From JBHGXV01 sp041920505 (GTDB taxonomy: Bacteria; Bacillota; Bacilli; Brevibacillales; Brevibacillaceae), in contig JBHGXV010000039.1 in the NCBI GenBank assembly GCA_041920505.1, positions 231,348-295,347 on the forward strand: a DNA stretch of 64,000 nt, read 5' to 3'. A program made the translations under genes and the position numbers. The notes under the pieces were generated by a model. That model saw nothing but the letters and a program-made list of their open reading frames with translations. It did no database searches and was not told the origin of the DNA. Shown here piece by piece: positions 56,195-64,000 of this stretch; the first letter of the stretch is position 1; the number at the start of each line of letters is the position of its first letter.

Positions 56195-56241
56195 CAAAAA
56201 AAATCAGGGATTTCTCTGATTCCTCAGAGAAAATTCCCTGA
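56195..56241 (-). terminator. terminator after the VOC gene
   Basis: Minus strand CAGGGAATTTTCTCTGA GGAA TCAGAGAAATCCCTG followed by ATTTTTTTT, one mismatch in the stem. Confidence 0.92.
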
Positions 56242-56276
56242 TGTTTCTGGTCTCGCTTATGGTCAAAAACGCCTCT

Positions 56277-56669
56277 CTACTTCCTCTCGCTGACGTAGTT
56301 GGCGATCTCGATCAGATTCTGATCAGGATCGCGCAGGTAGACGGAAAGGATCGGCCCTGTCGCTCCCGTCCGCCGCACCGGACCTTCGACGATCTCCCCG
56401 CCCCGCGACCTGATGTGGCGGATCACCTCGTCAAGCGGCGTCTCGGTGATGAAGCAGACGTCGGCCGACCCCGGTGTCGGGTACAGTGCTTTCGGTTCAA
56501 ACTCCTTGCCCGCCTCGTGCAGATTGATTTTCTGCTGCCCGAACTGCAACGCCTTCCTCCCGTTGCCGAACGTGACCTCCTCCATGCCCAAAAGCGTGGT
56601 GTAAAAACGAACCGTCGCATCGATATCCTTGACGGTCAAAACAAAATGGTCAAGCCGGTCGATCTTCAC
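56277..56669 (-). CDS. VOC family (glyoxalase/bleomycin-resistance fold) protein
   Basis: 130 aa with GTG start (GGGGGAAA upstream). Two beta-alpha-beta-beta-beta modules: RLDHFVLTVKDIDATVRFYT, FGQQKINLHEAG, ADVCFITETPLDEVIRHI, VYLRDPDQNLIEIANY. His7, His-containing strand and Glu in LIEIAN are probable metal ligands. YwbC/FosB-like in size; substrate not assigned. Confidence 0.9.
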   Translation of the reverse strand: MKIDRLDHFVLTVKDIDATVRFYTTLLGMEEVTFGNGRKALQFGQQKINLHEAGKEFEPKALYPTPGSADVCFITETPLDEVIRHIRSRGGEIVEGPVRRTGATGPILSVYLRDPDQNLIEIANYVSERK

Positions 56670-56709
56670 CTGGATTTCCCCCTGTCAGGCTCTCGTGTTT
56701 TACCCGGCA

Positions 56710-57663
56710 TCAAGTTGCCTGCAAAATCTCGTCGATCTGCGCCAGCGCCTCGACGGAAATCGCAACGCCCGAAGCTTTCACATTGTGTTCCACCTGCTCG
56801 GGCACGCTCGCCCCGATGATCGCGCTGGAGACGTTCGGTTGGCGCAGCGTCCAGGCCAGCGCAAGTTGGGCCAGGGAGAGCCCCAGTTCCTCAGCGATCG
56901 GCCGCAGGCGCTCCACTTTGCGCAGGTTCTCCTCTTTCAGCCACGATTTCACCGTCTCCTTGCCGTGTTGGTCGGTCGCCCGGCTGCCCGCAGGCGCATC
57001 AGTTACCGCCTGGTACTTGCCGGCGAGCACGCCCTGCGCCAGAGGCGAGTAGACGACCTGGCCGATGCCGTGCCGCTCGCACAGCGGAATGATTTCCTTC
57101 TCAATTTTCCTCGCAAACATGTTGTACAGCGGCTGATTCGCCACGATCCGGTGCAGCAAGTATTTGTCGACGATCGATACCGCTTCGGCGATTTGCGCCG
57201 CTGTCCAGTTGCTGACGCCGATGTAGAGCACCTTGCCCTGCCGGACGAGATCGTCCATCGCCCGCAGCGTCTCTTCCATCGGCGTGTCGTAGTCAAAAGC
57301 GTGGCAGTAGTACAAGTCGATGTAATCAAGGCCCAGCCGCTTCAGGCTTGCTTCGCACTGTTCCATAATGTGCTTGCGGGACAACCCCCGGTCGTTGGGC
57401 CGTTCGCCCATCGGTCCCCAGACTTTGGTCGCCACCACGTACGATTCGCGTGGATATTTCCGCAGGGCCTCGCCGACTACCTTCTCCGCTTCGCCGTTCC
57501 TGTAAATGTTGGCCGTGTCGAAGAAGTTGATGCCAAGTTCGTAGGCCTTGTCGATGGTGGAGATCGCCAGCTCCTTGCCGACATAGCCACCGTACGTCAG
57601 CCAGCTTCCCAGGCTGATTTCGCTCACTTTCAATCCAGAGTTTCCGAGACGACGATACTTCAT
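56710..57663 (-). CDS. aldo/keto reductase, KCNAB-like subfamily
   Basis: 317 aa from ATG 57663 (GGAGGG 10 nt upstream). Features: MKYRRLGNSGLKVSEISLGS, NFFDTANIYRNGEAEKVVGE, VVATKVWGPMG, HIMEQCEASLKRLGLDYIDL, SNWTAAQIAE, YSPLAQGVLAGKY and AIIGASVPEQVEHN. This is the beta-subunit-like NADPH-binding type of aldo/keto reductase. Single gene. Confidence 0.94.
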   Translation of the reverse strand: MKYRRLGNSGLKVSEISLGSWLTYGGYVGKELAISTIDKAYELGINFFDTANIYRNGEAEKVVGEALRKYPRESYVVATKVWGPMGERPNDRGLSRKHIMEQCEASLKRLGLDYIDLYYCHAFDYDTPMEETLRAMDDLVRQGKVLYIGVSNWTAAQIAEAVSIVDKYLLHRIVANQPLYNMFARKIEKEIIPLCERHGIGQVVYSPLAQGVLAGKYQAVTDAPAGSRATDQHGKETVKSWLKEENLRKVERLRPIAEELGLSLAQLALAWTLRQPNVSSAIIGASVPEQVEHNVKASGVAISVEALAQIDEILQAT

Positions 57664-57853
57664 CTGCGATCCCTCCTGTGAAAGTATTCGAAATGCGGGG
57701 AGCCGCCTTGACCCCTTTTCCATGTTATCACAAAACTTCACTTCATTATTATTTGCATCGTGGATGTATTTTCTGCTGTTTGAGGGCGGCCGCTCACGGC
57801 CAGATGCGCAGGGGGAATTCGGGTGTCCTTTGACGCTTTTGTCCCGAGCGGAC

Positions 57854-58600
57854 TTACGCGTACAGCACCGTTTGGAGGATGGCCAGGTTGGCCTGTTCGT
57901 TCAGCCGGAGTTCATCAGCATGACTCCAAACGTCGTCAGGTCGCACCGGCAGTTCGCCGCAGACGTCGAGTCCGAGGACGTTTTTCTGCCGGACGAGCGT
58001 TTGCAGGGCCGCGAGCAAATCCCGCAGGTGCATGTGTCCATGATCCCAGTTCGTTACGGCAAACGCACGATCCAATACGTCCTTGTCGATACTGATGTAT
58101 ACGTCTTCGGTCGGGATCGCGGAAAGCAACTCTTGCGGTTCACCTGTGTCTGGCCAGAGGACAATTTTACGTTGCGGGTCAGGGGGAGTGAGATTTTGCT
58201 TTGCGCACACACCGACGATCAGCGCTTTTTGCAAATAAGGCAAGCGCGCCGCCGCCTCGGCCACCCACGATCCGCACGACAACAGCCCGGACATGCCGTC
58301 CGGAATCTTCGCATCGGTGTGGTTGTCAAACAGGACGAGGCTGAACGGCCGGTTGATTTCGCGAAGCAAAAGATATGTGACATAGTGATAATTGCCGTTT
58401 CCGATAAACGTGATGCCGCGACCGGTCCGTTCGGACAGCCTGTGGCCGATTTGCGCCAGCGCCCCGCGTGCGCAAAACAGATTGGCCTCCGTGATGTCCG
58501 CAAGCTCGATCCATTCGTCGGCATAGTCGGACAGCGTATGTTGCCAGGGATAAGCATTGTCAAAGTTCAGTAACGTCACGTCATGATGAAGGAGTCCCAT
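57854..58600 (-). CDS. arginase-family (ureohydrolase) protein
   Basis: 248 aa from ATG 58600 (AAAGGAAA about 9 nt upstream). Metal-ligand motifs FDNHTDA (D-x-H-x-D) and SIDKDVLD (S-x-D-x-D) define the ureohydrolase fold. The N-terminal GGDHS of arginases is replaced by GNGNYHY, so one Mn ligand may be altered. Smaller than arginase or agmatinase (about 300 aa). May act on another guanidino compound or be non-canonical; speA makes agmatine, but at 21 kb. Confidence 0.78.
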   Translation of the reverse strand: MGLLHHDVTLLNFDNAYPWQHTLSDYADEWIELADITEANLFCARGALAQIGHRLSERTGRGITFIGNGNYHYVTYLLLREINRPFSLVLFDNHTDAKIPDGMSGLLSCGSWVAEAAARLPYLQKALIVGVCAKQNLTPPDPQRKIVLWPDTGEPQELLSAIPTEDVYISIDKDVLDRAFAVTNWDHGHMHLRDLLAALQTLVRQKNVLGLDVCGELPVRPDDVWSHADELRLNEQANLAILQTVLYA

Positions 58601-58746
58601 GATGATCATTTCCTTTCTTTGGGAAAATGAATCGACGCTCAGGTATTCCTCTCATACGGTGTCGGATATGAACTTTGGTCGTAATATTCATTATACCAAT
58701 GAATTACGTCTATGAGCTATGGGTCGCCAACTTGACGAGCAGTTCA

Positions 58747-61200
58747 TCAAGCGTTATCTCTCTCAATCTGATCCCCTGCTTTCTTCTCAAAATGGTAGTG
58801 CAGCCGGTACAGGCAGATATCCTTCGTCCAACGGTAAAGAATCGGGCTGTCCTGCGGGTCTATATCGAAATTCAGGGAAAACACACCGTCCGTGAATGTA
58901 ACTAATCCCTTCGAGCTGCCGCTCCATTTGCTCATCGGCATCTCGGCTATCAACTTGGCCACTTGTTCCTCGTTGTACGTCCATAATTTTTGTGAGGATT
59001 TGTCCGAGAAGTCAATGCGTTTGCGGAATTCCTTCTCCATCAAATAACGGTGAAAGAACGGCGCTACCTCCTGTAGAGTTACGGGCTGATGCCATCTTTG
59101 TTCACCCCGATTAAGCATGTAGAGAAGGACGATCATTTTATAGCTTTTTGCCATCCCTGTCCCTTCTACCTCACTAATCCAGGGCTCATACTTCCTTAGG
59201 ATTTGGCTCTCTTGTTCAGTTAATTGCCCAGCCCAATCCAGAAAACGAATGTACGACTTAAATTCTTGTCTGTACTCACGGCTGTTTTCTCTGCCGTATA
59301 GATGAAGTTCCAGATAAGTTGGAATTCGCCCCAAATCGCGTTTTACGTCTTCAAAAGCCCGGAGAAGTTTTTCTTTACGCGGCTGTTTTTTACGTGCCAT
59401 TTCTTGCAGCAAGTTGATAACGCCTGTCTCCAGTTCAATCGTGCAATTGAACGGCACGACAGGCTTCCAGTCAAGATTCTTTCTTTCAGTGTCTGTTCTT
59501 GTATCAAAAAGGCTCAGTTTTTCATCCGCATTGCGATAGTTTCCAATCAAATCAATAATGGTGCAGTATTCTTTTGAAGGATGCAGTCGCAATCCACGAC
59601 CCACTTGCTGGGTAAAAATCGTTAAAGATTCCGTCGGGCGAACAAACAAAAGCGTGTCCACCGAAGGGATATCCGTTCCCTCGTTAAAAAGGTCAACGGT
59701 AAAGATAATCTCCAACTTTCCTTCTTCCATCCGACGAATTGCCTCTGACCGTGACATTTCCCTCGTCTTGGAATGGAGGCTAAGTGCCCGAACACCTTGA
59801 TTTTGAAAGAACTTTTTCAAGAAATCCGCCTGTCGTATCGAGGAGCAAAACACAAGGGTTCTGGTCTGTTTATGCTTGTTCCACGCTGCAAAAATTTTCG
59901 CTGCTATCTCTTCTTTTAGCTGTGCTTGTAAAAGTTCTTCTTCATCGTAACGAGTGCCCAGCCAGGTAATTTGCGAATAATCGGTATCGTCATAAACGCC
60001 ATAGTAGCGAAACGGAGCCAGCCATCCACGCTGCACCGCTTCCAAAAAGTCTAGCTGAAAGGCAACATTTCCATCACAGATGGCGTATACGTCTTTCCCG
60101 TCTGTTCTGTATGGCGTCGCCGTGATTCCCAGCAAGAAAGTGGGTTGGAAATAATCAAGCACACGTTTGTATGAGGTAGCGGCGGCATGGTGAAACTCGT
60201 CCACGATAATCAAGTCAAACTCATCAGGACGAAACATTTCCAGATGCCGCTTCATACTTAACGTGTATATGGACGCAAATACGGAATCTGCTTGACTTTC
60301 CTTCGTTTGGCCGTCATAGATCCCACAGGTTCGTTCCGGCATCACTTCCGCAAAGGAACGGCAAGCTTGGTATAACAGTTCTTCTCTGTGGGCGATAAAC
60401 AGAACTCTGTTAAAGTTCCTTGCAAAAAAAGCAGCCAAATACGTTTTTCCCAGCCCGGTAGCCATGACCACCATCGCTTTGTCATAGCCTTCACTTATCG
60501 TTTTTTCCAGTTCTTCAAGAGCGATCTGTTGGGCAGGTCGAGGAACAATGCCGCCATAGGAAGCGTTTGCTTCTTTCAGCACAAGGGGACCCTGTTCTTC
60601 GGCATACTCAGCCACCGGCATGGTCAGTTCGATTTCTTCCGATTCTGTCCACGTTTTGACGAGTACGGGATGCAGACGGTGATACTCATCATACTCCTTT
60701 GCATAAGACAAGCAGGTTTCTCTGTTTAGGGAAACGGTCTGCTCATGGTAAAACAGGTGCATGAATTTGGTTTGCGCTTCTTCAAATGTCATGGGTGCCG
60801 CTTTGGCTTGCATAGCCAAATTCCACTCGACTCCATAGGTTAATGCGGAACGAGATAGATTTGATGAACCTACAACCAAAACACCATTGTTGTCTTCGTA
60901 TTGGAAGAGATACGCTTTGGGATGGAAAGCTACTCCACCGCTTCGCCATAGACGCACCTCCAAACGCGGGTCAATATCAAGCAACAACTGTAGAGCATGC
61001 GGCTGCGTCAAAAACAGATAGTCTCCTGCGAGAACTTTTACATCTGCCCCACGCTCGATTGCCCCTTTCAAATGCGGCTCAAGAAGCCGAACACCAGAGT
61101 ACATGACAAAGGAGGTTAGTATGTAAATGGCGGAAGATTTCTTCATTTCCCCCACCATTTCTGCCAGTAGATTTTCGGTAACAAGTCTGACTTCTGTCAT
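58747..61200 (-). CDS. PLD-nuclease/SF2 helicase fusion (defence-type)
   Basis: 817 aa from ATG 61200, which overlaps the MazG-like stop as TGATG. Residues 1-150: phospholipase-D-like domain with AFHPKAYLF (His93, Lys95) and GSSNLSRSAL. Residues 220-600: SF2 helicase with VVMATGLGKTY (Walker A), IIVDEFHHAA (DEFH), LGITATPYRTDG, TDIPSVDTLLFVRPTESL and QQVGRGLRLHPS. The C-terminal 200 aa is helical, unassigned. Fusions of PLD and SF2 helicase occur in antiphage and stress systems. Third gene of the operon; base composition is AT-richer than the rest. Confidence 0.88.
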   Translation of the reverse strand: MTEVRLVTENLLAEMVGEMKKSSAIYILTSFVMYSGVRLLEPHLKGAIERGADVKVLAGDYLFLTQPHALQLLLDIDPRLEVRLWRSGGVAFHPKAYLFQYEDNNGVLVVGSSNLSRSALTYGVEWNLAMQAKAAPMTFEEAQTKFMHLFYHEQTVSLNRETCLSYAKEYDEYHRLHPVLVKTWTESEEIELTMPVAEYAEEQGPLVLKEANASYGGIVPRPAQQIALEELEKTISEGYDKAMVVMATGLGKTYLAAFFARNFNRVLFIAHREELLYQACRSFAEVMPERTCGIYDGQTKESQADSVFASIYTLSMKRHLEMFRPDEFDLIIVDEFHHAAATSYKRVLDYFQPTFLLGITATPYRTDGKDVYAICDGNVAFQLDFLEAVQRGWLAPFRYYGVYDDTDYSQITWLGTRYDEEELLQAQLKEEIAAKIFAAWNKHKQTRTLVFCSSIRQADFLKKFFQNQGVRALSLHSKTREMSRSEAIRRMEEGKLEIIFTVDLFNEGTDIPSVDTLLFVRPTESLTIFTQQVGRGLRLHPSKEYCTIIDLIGNYRNADEKLSLFDTRTDTERKNLDWKPVVPFNCTIELETGVINLLQEMARKKQPRKEKLLRAFEDVKRDLGRIPTYLELHLYGRENSREYRQEFKSYIRFLDWAGQLTEQESQILRKYEPWISEVEGTGMAKSYKMIVLLYMLNRGEQRWHQPVTLQEVAPFFHRYLMEKEFRKRIDFSDKSSQKLWTYNEEQVAKLIAEMPMSKWSGSSKGLVTFTDGVFSLNFDIDPQDSPILYRWTKDICLYRLHYHFEKKAGDQIERDNA

Positions 61201-61523
61201 CAATCTTCTACCTCGTGAAGGAACAGCTTTCTCTCAAAACCTCCCCGCTTCTTTGCTTTCACTCTGCGAATCTCTTCCAGATCCCTCGGGGAAGCTCCGT
61301 GAACACGGGCAAGCGCATATACGACTTCCAACAGATCTGCCAATTCCTCCAGACACTCCTGATCGGATTGGGCTCTGTTGTACTCGTTGAGTTCTTCCTG
61401 GCACTTTTCCCGGAGTTTCCCCATGTACTCTTCATCAGGCAATACGCTGATCGTATATCGTTTGCCAGATTCAGCAATGATTTCAGGAATACGATCTCGA
61501 ATCAGTTTGTTATAAATCGGCAT
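61200..61523 (-). CDS. MazG-like nucleoside triphosphate pyrophosphohydrolase
   Basis: 107 aa, ATG with AAAGGAG 9 nt upstream. Starts MPIYNKLIRDRIPEIIAESG; metal motifs EECxExx-type: CQEELNEY and CLEELADLLEV (ExxE and ExxD). Members hydrolyse non-canonical or phage-altered NTPs. Between HIT and helicase genes, translationally coupled to the helicase. In this setting a nucleotide-level role is likely. Confidence 0.88.
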   Translation of the reverse strand: MPIYNKLIRDRIPEIIAESGKRYTISVLPDEEYMGKLREKCQEELNEYNRAQSDQECLEELADLLEVVYALARVHGASPRDLEEIRRVKAKKRGGFERKLFLHEVED

Positions 61524-61536
61524 AGCAGATTCTCCT

Positions 61537-61929
61537 TTATGGATAAGGTACGAGATTGGGAATTGCTTTGCGGATTCCGCCCCGCGGATCGTCCATATCT
61601 CCCTTGTAACGGGGGATCAAGTGTACGTGCAGATGCATGACGGTCTGGCCGCCGTATTCCCCAACATTCACACCGATATTGTAACCGTCAGGGGAGTATT
61701 CACGATCAAGCAGTTCTTTTCCTTTCTTAATGAGCGCGTGAATAGCCATAATCTCCTCATCAGTTGCATCAAAGTAAGTGGCTGCATGACGTTTGGGTAC
61801 GATCAACAAATGGCCTCGTTGAACCGGGTATTTATCAAAAAACGCAATAGCGTTACGATTTTCCAGAATAATCTCAAGTGATTGTGTATCACAAAAAGGA
61901 CATATAACTGTATCACTTCGTTCCGTCAT
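61537..61929 (-). CDS. HIT family nucleotide hydrolase/transferase
   Basis: 130 aa. N-terminal zinc-ribbon CPFC (Cys10, Cys13), then HIT core: AIAFFDKYPVQRGHLLIVPK, the histidine triad MHLHVHLIPR (99-104) and a C-terminal region lacking a second domain. It hydrolyses nucleoside phosphoramidates or Ap4A. Start lies behind GAGGTG. First gene of the operon with the MazG-like and helicase genes, 13 nt before the next ATG. Confidence 0.9.
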   Translation of the reverse strand: MTERSDTVICPFCDTQSLEIILENRNAIAFFDKYPVQRGHLLIVPKRHAATYFDATDEEIMAIHALIKKGKELLDREYSPDGYNIGVNVGEYGGQTVMHLHVHLIPRYKGDMDDPRGGIRKAIPNLVPYP

Positions 61930-62252
61930 TCTTCACAAACACCTCTTCAATTGCTTTGTTTTTACAGAAACAATCTTGTGATGAGATTTCAGGAGTATCC
62001 TAACTTTCTGCAACCGGTTTTCGAAAGGGACAACATGCAATGATGCAAAGGCTTATCTGGCAAAGATACAGGTTACACACATCGCATCGTTACACATAAT
62101 CAAATAAATTTGCACTCATTGGCATGTAAAAAACCGATCCGGCATTACATACACTATTCAACCATATTGTAACCAAAAATTCCTGCGAAACCATTCCTTC
62201 TGTTAGAAAAAATGGTAAAATTGTTGAAAATCCTATAATGGTGGGGAACGGC
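61930..62252. other. intergenic, 323 bp, divergent promoters
   Basis: AT-rich. A TATAAT lies at 62233-62238, 14 nt before the CoiA-like ATG, with no good -35. I see no hairpin or RNA motif. Confidence 0.5.
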
Positions 62253-63551
62253 ATGAATATTGCCATTTATGAGGGGAAAACATTCAACCTTGACCAACAC
62301 CTTAGATACATCACTTCGAATCGAGAGAAGGAAATTGAACAACTAAAGAAACGTGCTGAGAAGGGTGCTTATACCTGTCCATATTGTAATGCTGCGCTCA
62401 TTATTAAATCAGGTCCCCGTAGAGAAACACACTTTTCACATAGTTTTGGTGAGTCATGTGAACTTGTTGAAGCGTATGATACCTATTCCAAACAAACGAA
62501 ACGCGAATCGAAGAAGCACTCCGTTATTCGGGAAATCATCTTTGATGAACTGAAAACACAAGAAAAACTAAAACATGACATTCATGTTGAGATTGGAGTC
62601 GTGGCGAAAGCACTTGAGAAATGGAACTATTATCCCGATATCGTTTTGCAAATTCCATCTGGAGAAATTGCCATTTCTGTACTCACAAACGTTGATAGAA
62701 CAAAAGACACTCGATTGGTAAAACAAATTCGGAAACGAAACAAATATTTTAAAGAAAAGGGGCTTCAGACTTTATGGTTCATTGAAGAACAGCAATTGTC
62801 TGAGGACATGGATAATCATGTTATCCATCTCTGGGAGTCCGAATTAGACCTTGCCATCAAAACGGAAGAGGATTTGAAATGGGATGTCCTTTTAAGGGAA
62901 TTATCAACCCATGATGACTTGTACTCTGTCTTTGGTTATTGGAAACATGGAGAAGTTATTCCAATTGATGTACGTAGCGTTTATTACGTCTACTCCACAG
63001 ATGAACGAATAGAATTCTCTGTCCATCGCTTTGTCATTGATGAGCGAAAATTTCCGTTCAAAGCCTTTGCTTTGCATCCTGGCTATCGAATTACTTTGTC
63101 CAAGGCACTCTCTGTAGGAGAAAGTATAGCACTCAGTGATAAATTTATTGAAGAGGCGAATAGGAAGACATTCGAGCAAAAGTTTCATTATTTGAGAGAA
63201 GAAAAAAGAAGAAAGGCACAGGAAGAAGCAGAGCAACAAGAACATCACAAGACAGAAATGAAGCGAATACAGGAAGCTCTAACTAAGCAAAGATCTCTCA
63301 GAGAACTTTCCGCTAGAAAGGAAGTAGCTACTACAATTTACGAAGCCACCGTGCAGCCTAGTAAGAAAATGAAGTATGAGGAATTGAAGAAACTTCTCCG
63401 TGAGAGATTTGGTATGACTCAGCAACAACAGATGCGCCTATGGCATTATCATGTGCTGCAACGAGGCATGAAAATTGACCTCATCTGGCTCTTAGCACAG
63501 GAGGCTCGTTCGTTTGCGGAACTAGAAAAATTACTTGAGGAAAGATCCTGA
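62253..63551 (+). CDS. CoiA-like nuclease
   Basis: 432 aa from ATG 62253 (GGTGGGGAA upstream). N-terminal zinc finger YTCPYCNAALIIKSG (Cys42, Cys45) with HFSHSFGESCE, then a PD-(D/E)xK-type nuclease: HSVIREIIFDELK, NYYPDIVLQIPSGEIAISVL, then KQIRKRNKYFKEKGL. A long charged coiled coil (about 300-370) and a helical end follow. CoiA is a competence nuclease; this copy is in an island, so a defence role is as likely. AT-rich, unlike neighbours. Confidence 0.82.
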   Translation: MNIAIYEGKTFNLDQHLRYITSNREKEIEQLKKRAEKGAYTCPYCNAALIIKSGPRRETHFSHSFGESCELVEAYDTYSKQTKRESKKHSVIREIIFDELKTQEKLKHDIHVEIGVVAKALEKWNYYPDIVLQIPSGEIAISVLTNVDRTKDTRLVKQIRKRNKYFKEKGLQTLWFIEEQQLSEDMDNHVIHLWESELDLAIKTEEDLKWDVLLRELSTHDDLYSVFGYWKHGEVIPIDVRSVYYVYSTDERIEFSVHRFVIDERKFPFKAFALHPGYRITLSKALSVGESIALSDKFIEEANRKTFEQKFHYLREEKRRKAQEEAEQQEHHKTEMKRIQEALTKQRSLRELSARKEVATTIYEATVQPSKKMKYEELKKLLRERFGMTQQQQMRLWHYHVLQRGMKIDLIWLLAQEARSFAELEKLLEERS

Positions 63552-63802
63552 ATTATTTATCATATCCTAATTTAATTCCCCAACAATGTACAGAGTCTCA
63601 ACAAGGACAATCTGTCGCACCTACTCAACGACAACAGTAAAAAGCATATTAAGAACGAGCGAGATATTTGTAAAGCAGAAATGGTTCAGTAAGATTTTTC
63701 TAATTAATTGAATTGAATAATGGAACCACAATAGATCATTCTTGAACAAATTTTGACCACTCGCACGCTTTTCAGGTTGCTGAAGATCACTCTGATAAAA
63801 TC

Positions 63803-63829
63803 AAAAAACCCCTGCTCTCGCAGAGGTTT
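63803..63829 (-). terminator. terminator after the second tRNA-Val
   Basis: Minus strand AACCTCTGC GAGA GCAGGGGTT followed by TTTTG, 15 nt beyond the tRNA. Confidence 0.85.
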
Positions 63830-63843
63830 CAGCTTCTTATGTA

Positions 63844-63920
63844 TGGTGATCCGGACTGGGTTCGAACCAGCGACCCCCACCCTGTCAAGATGGTGCTCTC
63901 CCAACTGAGCTACCGGATCA
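63844..63920 (-). tRNA. tRNA-Val(GAC), second copy
   Basis: Identical 77-nt sequence to 40922-40998, including encoded CCA and four to six bases (TATGTA on the plus strand) beyond it. Confidence 0.95.
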
Positions 63921-63933
63921 TGTGTTTTTCGTT

Positions 63934-64000
63934 TGGTGGGCCCTGTAGGACTCGAACCTACGACCAATCGGTTATGAGCCGACCGCTCTAACCAACTGAG
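63934..64000 (-). tRNA. tRNA with CAT anticodon (Ile2-like or Met), cut by the window end
   Basis: 3' end with CCA, acceptor strand AGGGCCC plus discriminator A, T-arm GTAGGTTCGAGTCCTAC, anticodon loop CTCATAA. The loop and T-arm resemble the B. subtilis tRNA-Ile2 whose CAT is modified to lysidine; a Met identity is not ruled out. Confidence 0.85.

Noticed and set aside
57780..57853. Terminator after the arginase-fold gene
   Set aside because: Only a weak GGCCGC-type palindrome, without a T-run.

Overview
The window is a piece of a high-GC, spore-forming Firmicute chromosome in the Bacilli, most likely a Brevibacillus/Paenibacillaceae or Alicyclobacillaceae relative; the genus cannot be fixed from the sequence alone. 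The evidence is a typA-ylaH-ylaJ-ylaK synteny block as in Bacillus subtilis, spore or stationary-phase genes (a YhcN/YlaJ lipoprotein, CotSA-like coat glycosyltransferase, Spo0M, SR1P), a lysine riboswitch, purine-rich Shine-Dalgarno sites and many intrinsic terminators.

Layout. 0-11.5 kb: small membrane protein behind an unidentified structured RNA, PhoH/YlaK, YlaJ, aldo/keto reductase, HTH-TPR regulator, FMN-binding-like protein, secreted protein, ylaH, endonuclease IV and typA. 11.6-23 kb: a divergent TldD/PmbA-like gene pair, polyamine genes (speD, speA), a paralogous pair of proteins of unknown function, a double-PilZ protein, an endonuclease III-like enzyme and nitronate monooxygenase. 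23-34 kb: secreted beta-propeller, SR1/SR1P, hydrolase, DUF3055, a GlnK/GlnL-like two-component system divergent from gltP with a three-decamer direct repeat between them, a short CcoG-like Fe-S membrane protein and a MarR regulator. 34-41 kb: acetyl-diaminopimelate operon (dapH, class III aminotransferase, dapL) under a lysine riboswitch, cotSA and spo0M. In the given sequence dapH carries an in-frame stop and spo0M a frameshift. Then EcsC and tRNA-Val.

41-56 kb is a metal island: deoD, an OmpR/HK pair, copA-copZ-csoR with a CsoR-type operator, a Met-rich multicopper oxidase lipoprotein, and a six-gene iron uptake operon of the P19/FetMP type (FTR1, P19, DUF2318 protein, two ABC permeases, ATPase) behind tandem Fur-box-like sites. 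The oxidase gene and the two-component locus share an 18/21-matching promoter element, and the oxidase gene lies between two copies of a structured repeat.

56-58.6 kb has small metabolic enzymes. 58.7-63.8 kb is visibly more AT-rich and holds a HIT / MazG-like / PLD-helicase operon plus a CoiA-like nuclease, ending at a tRNA-Val(GAC) identical to the one at 40.9 kb and a CAT-anticodon tRNA cut by the window edge. This is the best candidate for an acquired defence-type island. No CRISPR array, complete transposase or integrase was seen.
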